From NCBI RefSeq assembly GCF_004362825.1, contig NZ_SNXZ01000001.1, positions 1,674,001 through 1,738,000 on the forward strand: DNA of 64,000 nucleotides. The letters run 5' to 3'. Numbering within the stretch: the stretch's first letter is position 1; each line of letters begins with the position of its first letter. The notes under the pieces were generated by a model that worked only from the letters and a program-made list of their open reading frames with translations, was not told the origin of the DNA and did no database searches. The position numbers and the translations under genes are program-made. This DNA comes from Labedaea rhizosphaerae. Its GTDB lineage: Bacteria > Actinomycetota > Actinomycetes > Mycobacteriales > Pseudonocardiaceae. Below are positions 18,427 through 27,576 of this stretch, piece by piece.

Positions 18427-18984
18427 TCAGGAGGCGCCGCGGACCAGCATGGTCAGGGCGTCGCCGATGCCCGTGCCGCCGGTCGCGCCGGTCGCCAGCC
18501 TGCGTAGTTGCAGGCCGGCGAGCAGCGCGACCACCGGCCCGGCGAGGCGGTCGGGATCGGCGACGCCCAGGCCGGTGAGCACGGTCCGGGCGATCTGGTC
18601 GTAGGCGGCGAAGCAGTCCGCGGCCGCGTCGCGCAGGTCCGGGTCGCGGCCCGCCTGGATGTACAGCTCGAGCGGCGCGAGCTCCTCGTCGCGGCCGAAG
18701 GTCGTGCTCTCCGCGACCTGCTCGACGATGACCGCCGCGTCGGCCAGCGAGACCGGCCCGACCTGCGCCTGGGCGAGCGCCGCCAGTCGTTCGGTCTCCT
18801 CGCGCACGAACAGCAGCAGGGCCTCGCGCTGCAGGTCACGCTGGGTTTCGAAGTGGTAGGTGATCGAGCCGAGCGACACCCCGGCCGCCTTCGCGACCCG
18901 CCGGTTGGTCACCCCGGCAACCCCTTCGGCGCCGATCACCCGCAGCACCGCGCGCAGGATGCGTTCGCGCGTGCCCTCGCTCAT
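18427..18984 (-). CDS. TetR-family transcriptional regulator
   Basis: Protein of 185 residues. The N-terminal helix-turn-helix is TRERILRAVLRVIGAEG followed by VTNRRVAKAAGVSLGSITYHF; the C-terminal half is a helical ligand-binding domain. ATG 18984 overlaps the amidase stop by four bases (ATGA), so it is made from the amidase transcript. The perfect palindrome at 20397-20418, upstream of the amidase, is its most likely operator, which would make it autoregulatory. Confidence 0.93.
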   Translation of the reverse strand: MSEGTRERILRAVLRVIGAEGVAGVTNRRVAKAAGVSLGSITYHFETQRDLQREALLLFVREETERLAALAQAQVGPVSLADAAVIVEQVAESTTFGRDEELAPLELYIQAGRDPDLRDAAADCFAAYDQIARTVLTGLGVADPDRLAGPVVALLAGLQLRRLATGATGGTGIGDALTMLVRGAS

Positions 18985-20375
18985 GCGATCACGGCCGTTG
19001 GCGGCGTCTTCTCGAACCACCGCTCGACGGCCTCGACCTGCGCGGCGAGGGAGATCAGCAGCTCCTCGCCGTCGGCAGGGCCGAGCAGTTGGGCGCCTAG
19101 CGGCAGGCCGTCCGGCGTGAAGCCGGCGGGCACGTTCATGCCCGGCCAGCCGAGCACGTTCCACGGCCACGCGAACGGGCACGCGCCGATCACCGCGCGG
19201 TCGGTCTGCCAGCCCCGCAGGCCGTCGATGGCGCCGATCGGCAGCGGCGGCAGCGCGGTCGTCGGCGTCAGCAGCACGTCCACGCGGTCGAAGACCCGGC
19301 CGATCCGGCGCTGGAAGAACCCGAGCGACCGGCGGGAGAGCGCGAGGGCGCGCCCGGCCAGGTAGCGGCCGCTGCGGCTGTTGTCGCGCGTGCGGTGGTC
19401 GAGCAGGGCCGGGTCGGGCACGCGGCCGTACCACTCGTGCAGGCCGGCGAGCGAGCGCGGCAGGAAGTTCAGGCCGATCAGGCCGTAGTCGGGCTCGACC
19501 CGGATCACCTCGTGGCCGAGGTCGGCGAGCACCCGCGCCATCCGCCGGATCGCGGCCAGCACGTGGGGGTGCAGGCGGATCCGCACGCCGGTGAACGCGG
19601 GGCGCACCGAGAGCCCGATGCGGAGGCGTTTTGGCTCCTGACCTGCGGCTTTTCGGAAATTGTCGGTGCCTGCGAGTACATCCATCAGCAACGCGGCGTC
19701 ACCGACGCGGCGGGCGAGTGGACCGGAGGTGGTGATGCCGTTGAAGAGTTCTTGGTAGGGCAACGCGGACAGTCGACCGCGCTGCGGCTTGATGCCGACC
19801 AGGTGGCTCCACGCCGCCGGGATCCGGATCGAGCCCGCGCCGTCCGATCCGACCGCGGCCGGGACGATGCCCGCGGCGACCGCGGCAGCCGATCCGCCGG
19901 ACGACCCGCCAGGCGTGTGACCGAGGTTCCAGGGGTTGCGGGTGGCCCCGAAAGCCGCGCCCTCGGTGACGGGCCACTGGCCGAACTCCGGCGTGTTGGT
20001 CTTGCCGATGATCACCGCGCCCGACGCCTTGAGCAGGCGGATGATCTCCGCGTCCTGCTCCTCGGCGGGGAAGTCGCCCGCGCAGCCGAATGCGGTCGGC
20101 TCGCCGGCGAGGTGGGTGTCGTCCTTGATCGCGACGGGCACGCCCAGCAGCGGTGCGCGCTTCCCGTCGGCCAGCCGGCGGTCGGCCTCGGCGGCATCGG
20201 CGAGGGCCTGCTCGCGGCGGATGCGGCGGAAGGCGTTCAGCGTGGGCTGGGTGTCCTCGGCCGCGCGCAAGGCGGTGCGCACGAGGTCGGTCGACGTGGT
20301 CTCGCCGTCGGCGAGCGCCGTGGCCAGCTGCTCGAGTCCGGGAAATCCGTGGCCGCCGTCGGATCCGTCGCCCAT
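18981..20375 (-). CDS. Amidase signature-family hydrolase
   Basis: Protein of 464 residues. The Ser-cis-Ser-Lys triad is visible: Lys in GVPVAIKDD, Ser in the glycine/serine signature [16 protein letters not shown], and Ser in [12 protein letters not shown]. It hydrolyses an amide or ester bond; the substrate is unknown. GGGAGG precedes the ATG. It shares an operon with the TetR regulator behind it and is divergent from a siderophore-interacting protein, so amide cleavage may be controlled by the same ligand as iron-related reduction. GatA is unlikely, because gatB and gatC are absent. Confidence 0.92.
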   Translation of the reverse strand: MGDGSDGGHGFPGLEQLATALADGETTSTDLVRTALRAAEDTQPTLNAFRRIRREQALADAAEADRRLADGKRAPLLGVPVAIKDDTHLAGEPTAFGCAGDFPAEEQDAEIIRLLKASGAVIIGKTNTPEFGQWPVTEGAAFGATRNPWNLGHTPGGSSGGSAAAVAAGIVPAAVGSDGAGSIRIPAAWSHLVGIKPQRGRLSALPYQELFNGITTSGPLARRVGDAALLMDVLAGTDNFRKAAGQEPKRLRIGLSVRPAFTGVRIRLHPHVLAAIRRMARVLADLGHEVIRVEPDYGLIGLNFLPRSLAGLHEWYGRVPDPALLDHRTRDNSRSGRYLAGRALALSRRSLGFFQRRIGRVFDRVDVLLTPTTALPPLPIGAIDGLRGWQTDRAVIGACPFAWPWNVLGWPGMNVPAGFTPDGLPLGAQLLGPADGEELLISLAAQVEAVERWFEKTPPTAVIA

Positions 20376-20396
20376 GCCGGGTGCCTCCCGTCGCCG

Positions 20397-20418
20397 ACTG
20401 TTCGTTCGAACGAACAGT
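20397..20418. promoter_or_regulatory. Perfect 22-bp palindrome, likely TetR operator
   Basis: ACTGTTCGTTC is followed directly by its exact reverse complement. It sits between the divergent amidase-tetR operon (start 20375) and the siderophore-interacting protein gene (start 20457). Two GTTCG/CGAAC half-sites fit a TetR dimer, and one site could repress both directions. Confidence 0.72.
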
Positions 20419-20456
20419 AACGGCCGGTGTGGTGCCGGGAAAGGGCGCGCGCGAAA

Positions 20457-21254
20457 ATGCCGTCGATGGATACCTCGACTCGACGGCGTGGCAGGCGTCA
20501 GCAGGCACGCTTGTGGCGGGTGCCGGTGCGGCGCGTGCGATCGCTGACCCCGCGCATGGTCCGGATCACCGTCGGCGGTGACGAGCTCGCCGACTTCCCG
20601 GCGACCGGGACCGACCAGAACGTGATGCTCTACTTCTACGACGACGACGTCGAGTTGCCCGAGCCGCTGACGCTCGAGGCCGCGCGCGGCATGTGGTCAC
20701 GGGTGCGCCCCACCATGCGCAGCTACACGATCAGCGGGCACGACCCGGCCGCAGGCGAGATCGACTTCGATTTCGTGCTGCACGACGCCGGTCCCGCGTC
20801 CGCGTGGGCGGCCGCGGCCGAGCCCGGTGACCAGCTGATCTTCGTCGGTCCGTCGCCCAACTACACACCGGATCCCGACGCCGACTGGTACCTGCTGGCC
20901 GGGGACGAGACCGCCATCCCGGCGATCGCGGCGACGCTGCGCGAGCTGCCGGCGGGCAAACGCGCGCTCGTGTTCGTCGAGGTGACCGACGTCACCGACG
21001 AGCAGCCGCTGCCCACCGCGGCCGACGCGGAGGTCCGCTGGCTGCACCGCGGTGCGACCGCCGCCGGGCAAAGCGACGTGCTCGTCGAGGCCGTGCGTGC
21101 GGCCGAGTTCCCGGACGGCCAGGCCGACGCGTGGATCGGCACCGAGCGGTCCGCCCTCGTGGCGGTCCGCCAATACCTGCTTGGCGAGCTGGGCATGCCA
21201 CGGGCGAATGTGCGGGCCACCACGTACTGGCGGCACGGCGAAGCAGGCAACTGA
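20457..21254 (+). CDS. Siderophore-interacting (ferric-siderophore reductase) FAD protein
   Basis: Protein of 265 residues of the SIP/ViuB family, which reduces ferric siderophores in the cytoplasm. The FAD-binding signature is [11 protein letters not shown], preceded by the barrel strand [14 protein letters not shown]. The SIP C-terminal half contains [17 protein letters not shown] and TYWRHGE near the end. Starts at 20427, 20457 and 20466 are possible; 20457 is a compromise with a GGAAAGG site upstream. Divergent from the amidase-tetR pair across the palindrome at 20397-20418. Confidence 0.88.
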   Translation: MPSMDTSTRRRGRRQQARLWRVPVRRVRSLTPRMVRITVGGDELADFPATGTDQNVMLYFYDDDVELPEPLTLEAARGMWSRVRPTMRSYTISGHDPAAGEIDFDFVLHDAGPASAWAAAAEPGDQLIFVGPSPNYTPDPDADWYLLAGDETAIPAIAATLRELPAGKRALVFVEVTDVTDEQPLPTAADAEVRWLHRGATAAGQSDVLVEAVRAAEFPDGQADAWIGTERSALVAVRQYLLGELGMPRANVRATTYWRHGEAGN

Positions 21255-21322
21255 GGAACCGGACCGGCCCGAAAGTCGTTGACGCAAAGGAACTACCAGC
21301 GCTTTCGAAGGAGGCGGGCACC

Positions 21323-22186
21323 GTGCACCGGCACTACAACGGGCTCAAGACCGCCGTCCTGCTCGGCGGGCTCAGCGCGCTGATCATCGCGATCAGTTCG
21401 CTCTTCGGCCGGGGTGCGCTGGTGATCGGCCTGCTGGTGGCGCTGGGCATGAACGCCTACGCGTACTTCAACTCCGACAAGCTGGCGTTGCGGGCGATGC
21501 GGGCGCGTCCGGTGTCGCAGGCCGAGCAGCCCGCGATGTACCGGATCGTGCGGGAGCTCGCGACCGTGGCCCGCCAGCCGATGCCGCGGCTCTACCTCAG
21601 CCCGACCCAGGCGCCGAACGCGTTCGCCACGGGCCGCAACCCGCGCAACGCGGCGGTCTGCTGCACCGCCGGCATCCTCGACCTGCTGGACGAGCGGGAG
21701 CTGCGCGCGGTGCTCGGGCACGAGCTGTCGCACGTCTACAACCGCGACATCCTGATCTCGTGCGTGGCCGGGGCACTGGCCAGCGCCGTGTCGTTCCTGG
21801 CCAACATCGCGATCTTCGCCGGCATCTTCGGCGGCGACGACGATGACCGGCCGAACATCCTGTTCATGCTGTTGATCGCGATCCTCGGCCCGGTCGCCGC
21901 GACCATCGTGCAGATGGCGGTGAGCCGGTCGCGGGAGTACCAGGCCGACGAGTCGGGTGCCCAGCTGACCGGCGACCCGCTGGCGCTCGCGTCCGCGCTG
22001 CGCAAGCTGGAGTACGGCACCCAGGCCGCGCCCCTGGCGCCCGAACCGGCGCTGGTCTCGCAGTCGCACCTGATGATCGCGAGCCCGTTCCGGCCCGGCG
22101 AGCGGGGCGTGAAGCTCTTTTCCACCCACCCGCCCATCCAGGACCGGATCCGCCGCCTCGAAGAGATGGCGCGCAGGACCAGCTAG
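21323..22186 (+). CDS. htpX: Membrane zinc metalloprotease HtpX
   Basis: Protein of 287 residues that degrades misfolded membrane proteins in the family. Two N-terminal helices lie at about 12-47, the HExxH site is H133-E134-L-S-H137, two further helices follow, and the third ligand is the Glu of [14 protein letters not shown] start at 21323 is preceded by a strong AAGGAGG at 21308-21314; the longer frame from 21131 overlaps the upstream gene and was rejected. Monocistronic. Confidence 0.96.
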   Translation: MHRHYNGLKTAVLLGGLSALIIAISSLFGRGALVIGLLVALGMNAYAYFNSDKLALRAMRARPVSQAEQPAMYRIVRELATVARQPMPRLYLSPTQAPNAFATGRNPRNAAVCCTAGILDLLDERELRAVLGHELSHVYNRDILISCVAGALASAVSFLANIAIFAGIFGGDDDDRPNILFMLLIAILGPVAATIVQMAVSRSREYQADESGAQLTGDPLALASALRKLEYGTQAAPLAPEPALVSQSHLMIASPFRPGERGVKLFSTHPPIQDRIRRLEEMARRTS

Positions 22187-23064
22187 CCGGTGGCGCCGGC
22201 CGACTGTGCGACGTTCATCACGTACTCGCCGTAGCCCGACTTCGCCAGCTTCGCGCCGAGCGCGTAGCACGTGTCCGCGTCGATGAACCCCATGCGCAGC
22301 GCCACCTCTTCCAGGCACGCGATGCGCACGCCGGTGCGGTGCTCGAGCACCTGCACGAACTGCCCGGCCTCGAGCAGCGAGTCGTGGGTGCCGGTGTCCA
22401 GCCACGCGAAGCCGCGGCCCAGGTTCACCAGCCGCGCCTTGCCCTGGCGCAGGTAGGTCATGTTGACGTCGGTGATCTCCAGTTCGCCGCGCGCCGAGGG
22501 CCGCAGCGAGCGCGCGATCTCCACGACCTGGTTGTCGTAGAAGTAGAGCCCGGTGATCGCCGTGTTCGAGCGCGGGCGTGCGGGCTTCTCCTCGATCGAG
22601 ATGAGGGTGCCCTCGGCGTCGACCTCGCCGACGCCGTAGCGGTGGGCGTCCTTGACCGGGTAGCCGAACAGCACCGCGCCGTCCAAAGTGGACGCAGACT
22701 CGCGCAGTGTCCCCGAGAAGCCCGGCCCGTAGAAGATGTTGTCGCCGAGCACCAGGGCGACGTCGTCGTCGCCGACGAACGGCGCGCCGATCACGAACGC
22801 CTCGGCCAGGCCGTTGGGCTGCGGCTGCTCGGCGTAGTCGATGGACAGCCCGAACTGGTCACCGCTGCCGAGCAGGCGCCGGAAGCTCGGCAGGTCGTCG
22901 GGCGTCGAGATGATCAGGATCTCCCGGATCCCGGCCAGCATCAGCACCGAGAGCGGGTAGTAGATCATCGGCTTGTCGTAGACGGGCAGCAGCTGCTTGG
23001 ACACCGCCTGCGTGATCGGGTGCAACCGGGTCCCACTGCCCCCGGCGAGCACGATTCCCTTCAC
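22183..23064 (-). CDS. rmlA: Glucose-1-phosphate thymidylyltransferase
   Basis: First enzyme of dTDP-sugar (for example dTDP-rhamnose) synthesis, joining dTTP and glucose-1-phosphate. The 293-residue protein shows [49 protein letters not shown] and [12 protein letters not shown], all diagnostic. GTG start overlaps the stop of the upstream sialidase-like gene (GTGA), so it is the second cistron of that transcript. Its 3' end meets the convergent htpX with a four-base overlap. No other rml gene is nearby. Confidence 0.96.
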   Translation of the reverse strand: MKGIVLAGGSGTRLHPITQAVSKQLLPVYDKPMIYYPLSVLMLAGIREILIISTPDDLPSFRRLLGSGDQFGLSIDYAEQPQPNGLAEAFVIGAPFVGDDDVALVLGDNIFYGPGFSGTLRESASTLDGAVLFGYPVKDAHRYGVGEVDAEGTLISIEEKPARPRSNTAITGLYFYDNQVVEIARSLRPSARGELEITDVNMTYLRQGKARLVNLGRGFAWLDTGTHDSLLEAGQFVQVLEHRTGVRIACLEEVALRMGFIDADTCYALGAKLAKSGYGEYVMNVAQSAGATG

Positions 23065-24191
23065 TGTGCGGGTCCCTTCCCGAAGCTTGCGTGGCACACG
23101 TGGTCCGGCCCGAAGTCCGCCGCGATCTCCAGCACGTTCTTGCCACCGTCGACGGCCAGGATGGCCGAGCTGAAGTTCGGGCATGGGTCGTTCGCCGGAT
23201 TCGGTACCACCACCGGAGCAGGCAGCGGGTACCACGGACCGGTCCCGTTGTGGTCATTCGCCAGGAGCGTCCCGCCGTTACCGGGTGCGGGCCTGCCGTG
23301 CGCGTCGACGTAGATCTGGCCGACGGTGAGCAGGCGGCCGTCGGGCATCAGCGTGATGGTGTGGGCGTGCTGGAAGTAGTGCCCGTCCTTCGTCATCACG
23401 CGGGTGCCGACGTCGAGCGGATCGCCCCAGCCGGCGCCGTCCGCGGAGATCCGGGTGTACGAGCCGCAGACCGTGGGCTTGAGGTTGCAGATCTCGTAGC
23501 TCATCAGGTAGCGGCCGTCCGGCAGCTGCCGCACGATCGGCATGCCGGGCCGGACCGGGTCCGGCGGCATCCGCAGGGTCTCCTGCTTCGGTCCCCAGTG
23601 GATGCCGTCCGCGCTGGCCTGGCGCGCGACGACCTGGCTGTAGACCGGCGCCTCGGTCTCGTCGGCGACGTGGCAGATCAGCTCGCCGTTCGCGTCGACG
23701 GAGAACTCCGGCTCCCACTTGCCGTCGTGGTTGGGCGAGCGGGTCACCTCGGACAGGAACGTCCAGGTGGCGCCGTGGTCGTAGCTGGCGTGCACGCGGA
23801 TGGCGACGCGGCGGTTCGGGCCGCCGTCCTGCCCCATGCTCGCCGCCCACAGCAGCGTGCCCTCGGGCAGCGCGCCGACCCGGCGCGGCAGCTCGAACAG
23901 GGTCGCGCAGCACTGCCCCTTCCAGCCTTCGGCGTCACGCACGATGCCGAGCAGGTGGAAGGTCGCGCCCTCGTCGGTGCTCTCCAGGATCGGGCTGAAC
24001 TTGCCGGACGCGTCCGAGCTCGTGACCGAGGCGAGGATGCGGCCGTTGGCCGGTCCGGAGTGCTCGAGTCTGATCAACCGCGGGTAGATGCCCAGGCCGT
24101 CGACCAGCCGCGCCGGCTGGGGCGCGGCCGAGGCCGGGCTGAGCCCGCAGGCGAGCAGGACCAGGCAGAGCGCCGCGGCGAGGACTCGCAT
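23061..24191 (-). CDS. Secreted sialidase-superfamily (BNR/beta-propeller) protein
   Basis: Protein of 376 residues. A signal peptide of about 22 residues ends near SPASAAPQ; an internal LLAC could be a weak lipobox. The mature part resembles an exo-alpha-sialidase beta-propeller: it contains Asp-box-like turns such as ESTDEGATF and [11 protein letters not shown] and a C-terminal [11 protein letters not shown]. It may bind or cleave a sugar polymer outside the cell. The gene ends inside the rmlA start codon region, an unusual pairing of an exported propeller with a cytoplasmic sugar-nucleotide enzyme. Catalytic residues of true sialidases could not be verified. Confidence 0.8.
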   Translation of the reverse strand: MRVLAAALCLVLLACGLSPASAAPQPARLVDGLGIYPRLIRLEHSGPANGRILASVTSSDASGKFSPILESTDEGATFHLLGIVRDAEGWKGQCCATLFELPRRVGALPEGTLLWAASMGQDGGPNRRVAIRVHASYDHGATWTFLSEVTRSPNHDGKWEPEFSVDANGELICHVADETEAPVYSQVVARQASADGIHWGPKQETLRMPPDPVRPGMPIVRQLPDGRYLMSYEICNLKPTVCGSYTRISADGAGWGDPLDVGTRVMTKDGHYFQHAHTITLMPDGRLLTVGQIYVDAHGRPAPGNGGTLLANDHNGTGPWYPLPAPVVVPNPANDPCPNFSSAILAVDGGKNVLEIAADFGPDHVCHASFGKGPAQ

Positions 24192-24195
24192 CTAC

Positions 24196-24687
24196 CTAAC
24201 GGTAATTGGTGAATTGCAGAGCGATGCCGAAGTCGGAGTTCTTCAGCAGGGCGATGACGTCCTGGAGCTGGTCCTTCTTCTTGCCGGACACGCGCAGCTG
24301 GTCGCCCTGGATCTGCGCCTGGACGCCCTTCGGGCCTTCGTCGCGGATCTTCTTGGAGATCTCCTTGGCCTTGTCCGAGGCGATGCCCTGCACGAGGGTG
24401 CCGGTGACCTTGTAGATCTTGCCCGAGGCGGCCGGTTCGCCGACCTCGAAGGCCTTCAGCGAGATGTTGCGCTTGATCAACTTCTCCTTGAAGACGTCGA
24501 TCGCGGCCTTGCAGCGCTCTTCGGTCTCGGCCTGGATCGTGATGGCTTCCTCGCCCGCCCAGGCGACGCTCGCCCCGGTGCCCCGGAAGTCGAACCGCGT
24601 GGAGAGCTCCTTGCCCGCCTGGTTGAGCGCGTTGTCCACCTCCTGCCGGTCGACCTTGCTCACGACGTCGAACGACGGGTCAGCCAC
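24196..24687 (-). CDS. YajQ-family cyclic-di-GMP-binding protein
   Basis: Protein of 163 residues, full family length: starts [20 protein letters not shown], with STRFDFRGT in the first half and the conserved end [11 protein letters not shown]. Some family members bind cyclic-di-GMP and bind nucleic acid. GTG 24687 fits the conserved N-terminus; the longer frame runs back into the tRNA-Tyr region and was rejected. It precedes the sialidase-like gene by four bases and may head that operon. A possible partner of the EAL protein at 32240. Confidence 0.94.
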   Translation of the reverse strand: MADPSFDVVSKVDRQEVDNALNQAGKELSTRFDFRGTGASVAWAGEEAITIQAETEERCKAAIDVFKEKLIKRNISLKAFEVGEPAASGKIYKVTGTLVQGIASDKAKEISKKIRDEGPKGVQAQIQGDQLRVSGKKKDQLQDVIALLKNSDFGIALQFTNYR

Positions 24688-24756
24688 GTTGTCACGCACC
24701 TTCACCTCGGGGTTGGATGTCGCGGATGCTACCTGCGCGGCGCCCGGGGATACCGG

Positions 24757-24787
24757 TTGGCGACCCCGAACCACCGTTGGGTATGGT
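24757..24787 (+). promoter_or_regulatory. Candidate tRNA-Tyr promoter
   Basis: TTGGCG (24757-24762) and TATGGT (24782-24787) are 19 bases apart, about 31 bases upstream of the tRNA. Spacing is one or two bases longer than ideal. Confidence 0.35.
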
Positions 24788-24818
24788 TTCCGCCGTCCGG
24801 TCGACGCCGGACGATCAC

Positions 24819-24900
24819 GGCGGGTTGCCCGAGTGGTCAAAGGGAGCAGACTGTAAATCTGTCGGCTTAGCCTACGAAGGTTCGAACCCTTCACCCGCCA
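24819..24900 (+). tRNA. tRNA-Tyr (GTA)
   Basis: An 82-base cloverleaf. Acceptor arm GGCGGGT pairs with ACCCGCC at 24893-24899, followed by discriminator A. The anticodon loop has GTA at 24853-24855. A long variable arm (class II) and the T arm AGGGTTCGAACCCT-type stem are present (GAAGGTTCGAACCCTTC). CCA is not encoded. Confidence 0.96.
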
Positions 24901-24910
24901 CATGCAGGAC

Positions 24911-24957
24911 GATCAACGCCCTGACCTGGAACAACAGGTCAGGGCGTTGATCTTTGT
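24911..24957. terminator. Strong bidirectional terminator after tRNA-Tyr
   Basis: An 18-base perfect stem: GATCAACGCCCTGACCTG at 24911-24928 pairs with 24935-24952 around the loop GAACAA, followed by TTTGT. It separates tRNA-Tyr from the minus-strand ABC transporter that ends at 24967 and probably serves both. Confidence 0.88.
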
Positions 24958-24966
24958 ACGCCACCG

Positions 24967-26841
24967 TCAGCGGTAAGCCCTGGCCTGCGTTTCGTACAGG
25001 TCGTGGTAGTGGCCCTCGGCGGCGTGCAGGTGGTCGTGGGTGCCTTGTTCGACGATGCGGCCCCGGTCCATGACCACGATCCAGTCGGCGGTGCGGACGT
25101 TGGCCAGGCGGTGGGTAACCAGGATCGTCGTCCTGTTCGTGCCTGCGGCGCGCAGCGCGGCGAAGACGCGGGCCTCGGCCTTGGCGTCCAGGGCCGCGGT
25201 CGGCTCGTCGGCCACCAGGATCGGGGCGGCGCGGTAGATGCCGCGGGCGATCGCAATGCGCTGCCACTGGCCACCGGAGAGGTCTTGGCCGTTGTGGAAG
25301 CGGCGCGACAGCACGGTGTCCGGGCCGTCCGGCAAGGCGGCCAGCACCTCGTCGGCGCCTGAGGCGGTCAATGCGTGGTGCCAATGGGCATCGGGCACGC
25401 GCTTGTCGTGGCGGCCGATGCGGATGGCGTGTTCCGCGGTCATGGGCCACTCCGCCGGGGCCTGCGCGATGACCGCGACCCGCTCGTGCACGGTGTCGGG
25501 ATCGGCGGCGGCCACGTCGACGTCGTCCCAGTGGACCGTGCCGCCGCCGGCCGGGTACAGGCCGGTGATCAGCTTCGCCAGCGTCGTCTTGCCCGAGCCG
25601 TTCTCGCCGACCAAGGCGATCACCTGGCCGCGGCGGATGGTCAGGTCGACGTCGCGGACCGCGGGCCGGTGCTGGCCGGGATAGGCGAACGACACGGCGG
25701 TCAGCCGGATGACGGCGGGGTCGGCGGGTGCGGTGCTCCCGGTGCGACGCTCGGCTCGGCGGGCGGCCTCGGTCAGCAGGCGCGCGTGCAACTCCACCTC
25801 GGGCGCGCTCTCGTGGATCAGGTCCACGGTCCGCAGGCACGCGGTCAACGCCGCCGACGCCGCACGGACCGCCAGCACGGCGGTCCCGGCCACGCCCAAC
25901 GGCAGCGAACCCGTCCACAGCAACAACACCAGCACCCCGTAGGCCGCCGCGGTGCCCACGCCGGACACCGCGCGCCCGGCCAGCCGGACCAGCGCGGTGC
26001 GCCGCGCCAGCCGGGTCTCCTCGCGGGCGAGGTCGGCGGTCAGCGCCCGGTGCTCGCGCAGGAGTCGTTCCCGCAACACCAAAGCGTGCCGTTCCACCGC
26101 GAACCGGCGCGCGGTCGCCGCCTCGGCCACCACCGACTTGGTCATCCGCCGGGTCACGGTGTCGAGGAAGTGCCAGCGGCCCAGCCGGGACGCGCGCACC
26201 GACGCCCAGCCGTCGGCGGCCGCGGCGAGGGCGAGCACGACCGCGAGCCGCGGGTCGATCACCGCCGCCGCCACCACCGCGGCGGTCATCGACACCACGG
26301 CCGAGATCAGCTGGGTGGCCGACCGCACGCTGGACGCGATGGCCTCCAGGCCGTCGGAACTCGCGCGCCGCACCAGTTCCTGGAACTCGGCGTCCTCGAA
26401 GCTGATCAGCGACACGCGGGCCGCCGCGGCGGTGACCGCGTCCTCCGCGGACCGGGCCACCGCCGGGCGCAGGCTCGCCTCCACGGCCGAGACCGCCGAG
26501 TCCAGGAAGGCCCGCGCCGCCACGGCCGCCACCACCACCGCGAGCACCGGCAACGATGCCGACAACCGTTGTGGTGTCGGCGAATCCTGCAGCAACGCGG
26601 TGAACACCTGGGTGGTGGCCAGCAAGCCGAACGCGGTCACGGCGCCCGAGACCACCTGGAGCACCACCGCCGTGGCGGTCAGCACCCGCGACGCGCGCCA
26701 CGCCAGCGCACCGATCGTCGCGACCACCGACGGGACCGCCCGCATCGAGCGCAACAGGCCCGCGGACGCGACCTCCGCGCTCGCCTTCGCCCACTCCGGC
26801 ACCGCCAGCCGATCCACCGGCAGCAATCGAACCCGATCCAT
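24967..26841 (-). CDS. ABC exporter half-transporter (membrane domain fused to ATPase)
   Basis: Protein of 624 residues. Membrane domain with about six helices in residues 40-335, ATPase domain from about 385: Walker A GENGSGKTT, signature LSGGQWQRIAIARG, Walker B ILVADEPTAALDA and the H-loop LVTHRL. Such proteins export lipids, peptides or drugs as dimers. No second half-transporter is adjacent, so it probably works as a homodimer. The Q-loop region (VAVIAQAPAEWPMTAEHAIRIG) resembles that of transporters found next to peptide natural-product genes, but none is visible here. Confidence 0.92.
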   Translation of the reverse strand: MDRVRLLPVDRLAVPEWAKASAEVASAGLLRSMRAVPSVVATIGALAWRASRVLTATAVVLQVVSGAVTAFGLLATTQVFTALLQDSPTPQRLSASLPVLAVVVAAVAARAFLDSAVSAVEASLRPAVARSAEDAVTAAAARVSLISFEDAEFQELVRRASSDGLEAIASSVRSATQLISAVVSMTAAVVAAAVIDPRLAVVLALAAAADGWASVRASRLGRWHFLDTVTRRMTKSVVAEAATARRFAVERHALVLRERLLREHRALTADLAREETRLARRTALVRLAGRAVSGVGTAAAYGVLVLLLWTGSLPLGVAGTAVLAVRAASAALTACLRTVDLIHESAPEVELHARLLTEAARRAERRTGSTAPADPAVIRLTAVSFAYPGQHRPAVRDVDLTIRRGQVIALVGENGSGKTTLAKLITGLYPAGGGTVHWDDVDVAAADPDTVHERVAVIAQAPAEWPMTAEHAIRIGRHDKRVPDAHWHHALTASGADEVLAALPDGPDTVLSRRFHNGQDLSGGQWQRIAIARGIYRAAPILVADEPTAALDAKAEARVFAALRAAGTNRTTILVTHRLANVRTADWIVVMDRGRIVEQGTHDHLHAAEGHYHDLYETQARAYR

Positions 26842-26942
26842 TGGAAACCCCCGGAGAATGTGTCGATGGCCGCACTCTAACGGCGAATGTGCCTGATAAA
26901 AAAGTGCGGTTCCGGGCGGATCGAAATCAATTTATTAATTAA

Positions 26943-26985
26943 CAAAAAAGAGGGCGGCCCGTCGTTGAACCGGCGGGCCGCCCTC
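26943..26985 (-). terminator. Rho-independent terminator of the CMD-family gene
   Basis: On the minus strand GAGGGCGGCCCG (26974-26985) pairs with CGGGCCGCCCTC (26950-26961), followed by six T residues (A run at 26944-26949). One of the few classic T-tailed terminators in the window. It stops the gene ending at 26991. Confidence 0.9.
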
Positions 26986-26990
26986 GATCA

Positions 26991-27482
26991 TCACAGCGTC
27001 TTCAAGAAGTCGGCGAGCATGCCGGGCTGGTACGAGCCCGCCGGGGTGCGCGTGATGATGTTCATGCGGTTGGCCGCGTTGATCATCGCCACCAGGCACA
27101 CCAGGGCGGCCATCTGCTCGTCGTCGAAGTGCTTCTGGGCCACGGCCCAGGTTTCGTCCGAGACCCCGCGGTGGTGGTCGGCGATGCGGGTGCCTTCCTC
27201 GGTCAGCGCCAGGGCCGCGCGCTCCGCGTCGGTGAAAACGGTCGCGTCCCGCCAGGCGGCGATCATGTTCAGGCGCTCCTGCGTCTCACCCGCCGCGGTC
27301 GCGTCCTTGGTGTGCATGTCGGTGCAGAAGCCGCAGCCGTTGATCTGGCTGGCCCTGATCTGCACCAGCAGTTGCGTCGACTCCGGCAGCGCCGAGTGGC
27401 TGATCGTCAGGCTGGCGTTGGCGAAGCGCTTCGCGAACTTGCCGCCGACTTCGCTCTCCATCATGTTGATCCGGGCGTTCAT
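26991..27482 (-). CDS. Carboxymuconolactone decarboxylase/AhpD-family protein
   Basis: Protein of 163 residues from ATG 27482, with GAGAGGG upstream. The CxxC-x3-H core CGFCTDMH marks the peroxidase-type (AhpD-like) subgroup of the family, in which the Cys pair reduces hydroperoxides. TISHSALPESTQLLVQIRASQINGC and the C-terminal LVCLVAMINAANRMNIITR are typical. The ArsR-like regulator gene ends on its upstream side, so an oxidative-stress link is possible but unproven. Confidence 0.9.
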   Translation of the reverse strand: MNARINMMESEVGGKFAKRFANASLTISHSALPESTQLLVQIRASQINGCGFCTDMHTKDATAAGETQERLNMIAAWRDATVFTDAERAALALTEEGTRIADHHRGVSDETWAVAQKHFDDEQMAALVCLVAMINAANRMNIITRTPAGSYQPGMLADFLKTL

Positions 27483-27576
27483 GTCGATCCCTCTCTCGCG
27501 GTGGACGACCACGAGATGCCGGCGACCCGGATTTTGTGACAGTGATGCGCGCCACTCACGACCCGCGGAGGCGAGA

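Noticed and set aside
18981-20375. Amidase as GatA of the tRNA-dependent amidotransferase
   Set aside because: No gatB or gatC nearby, it shares an operon with tetR, and the protein lacks GatA-specific spacing as far as I can judge.
24967-26841. ABC half-transporter as a lanthipeptide or lasso-peptide exporter
   Set aside because: No precursor peptide, cyclase or leader peptidase gene is visible around it.
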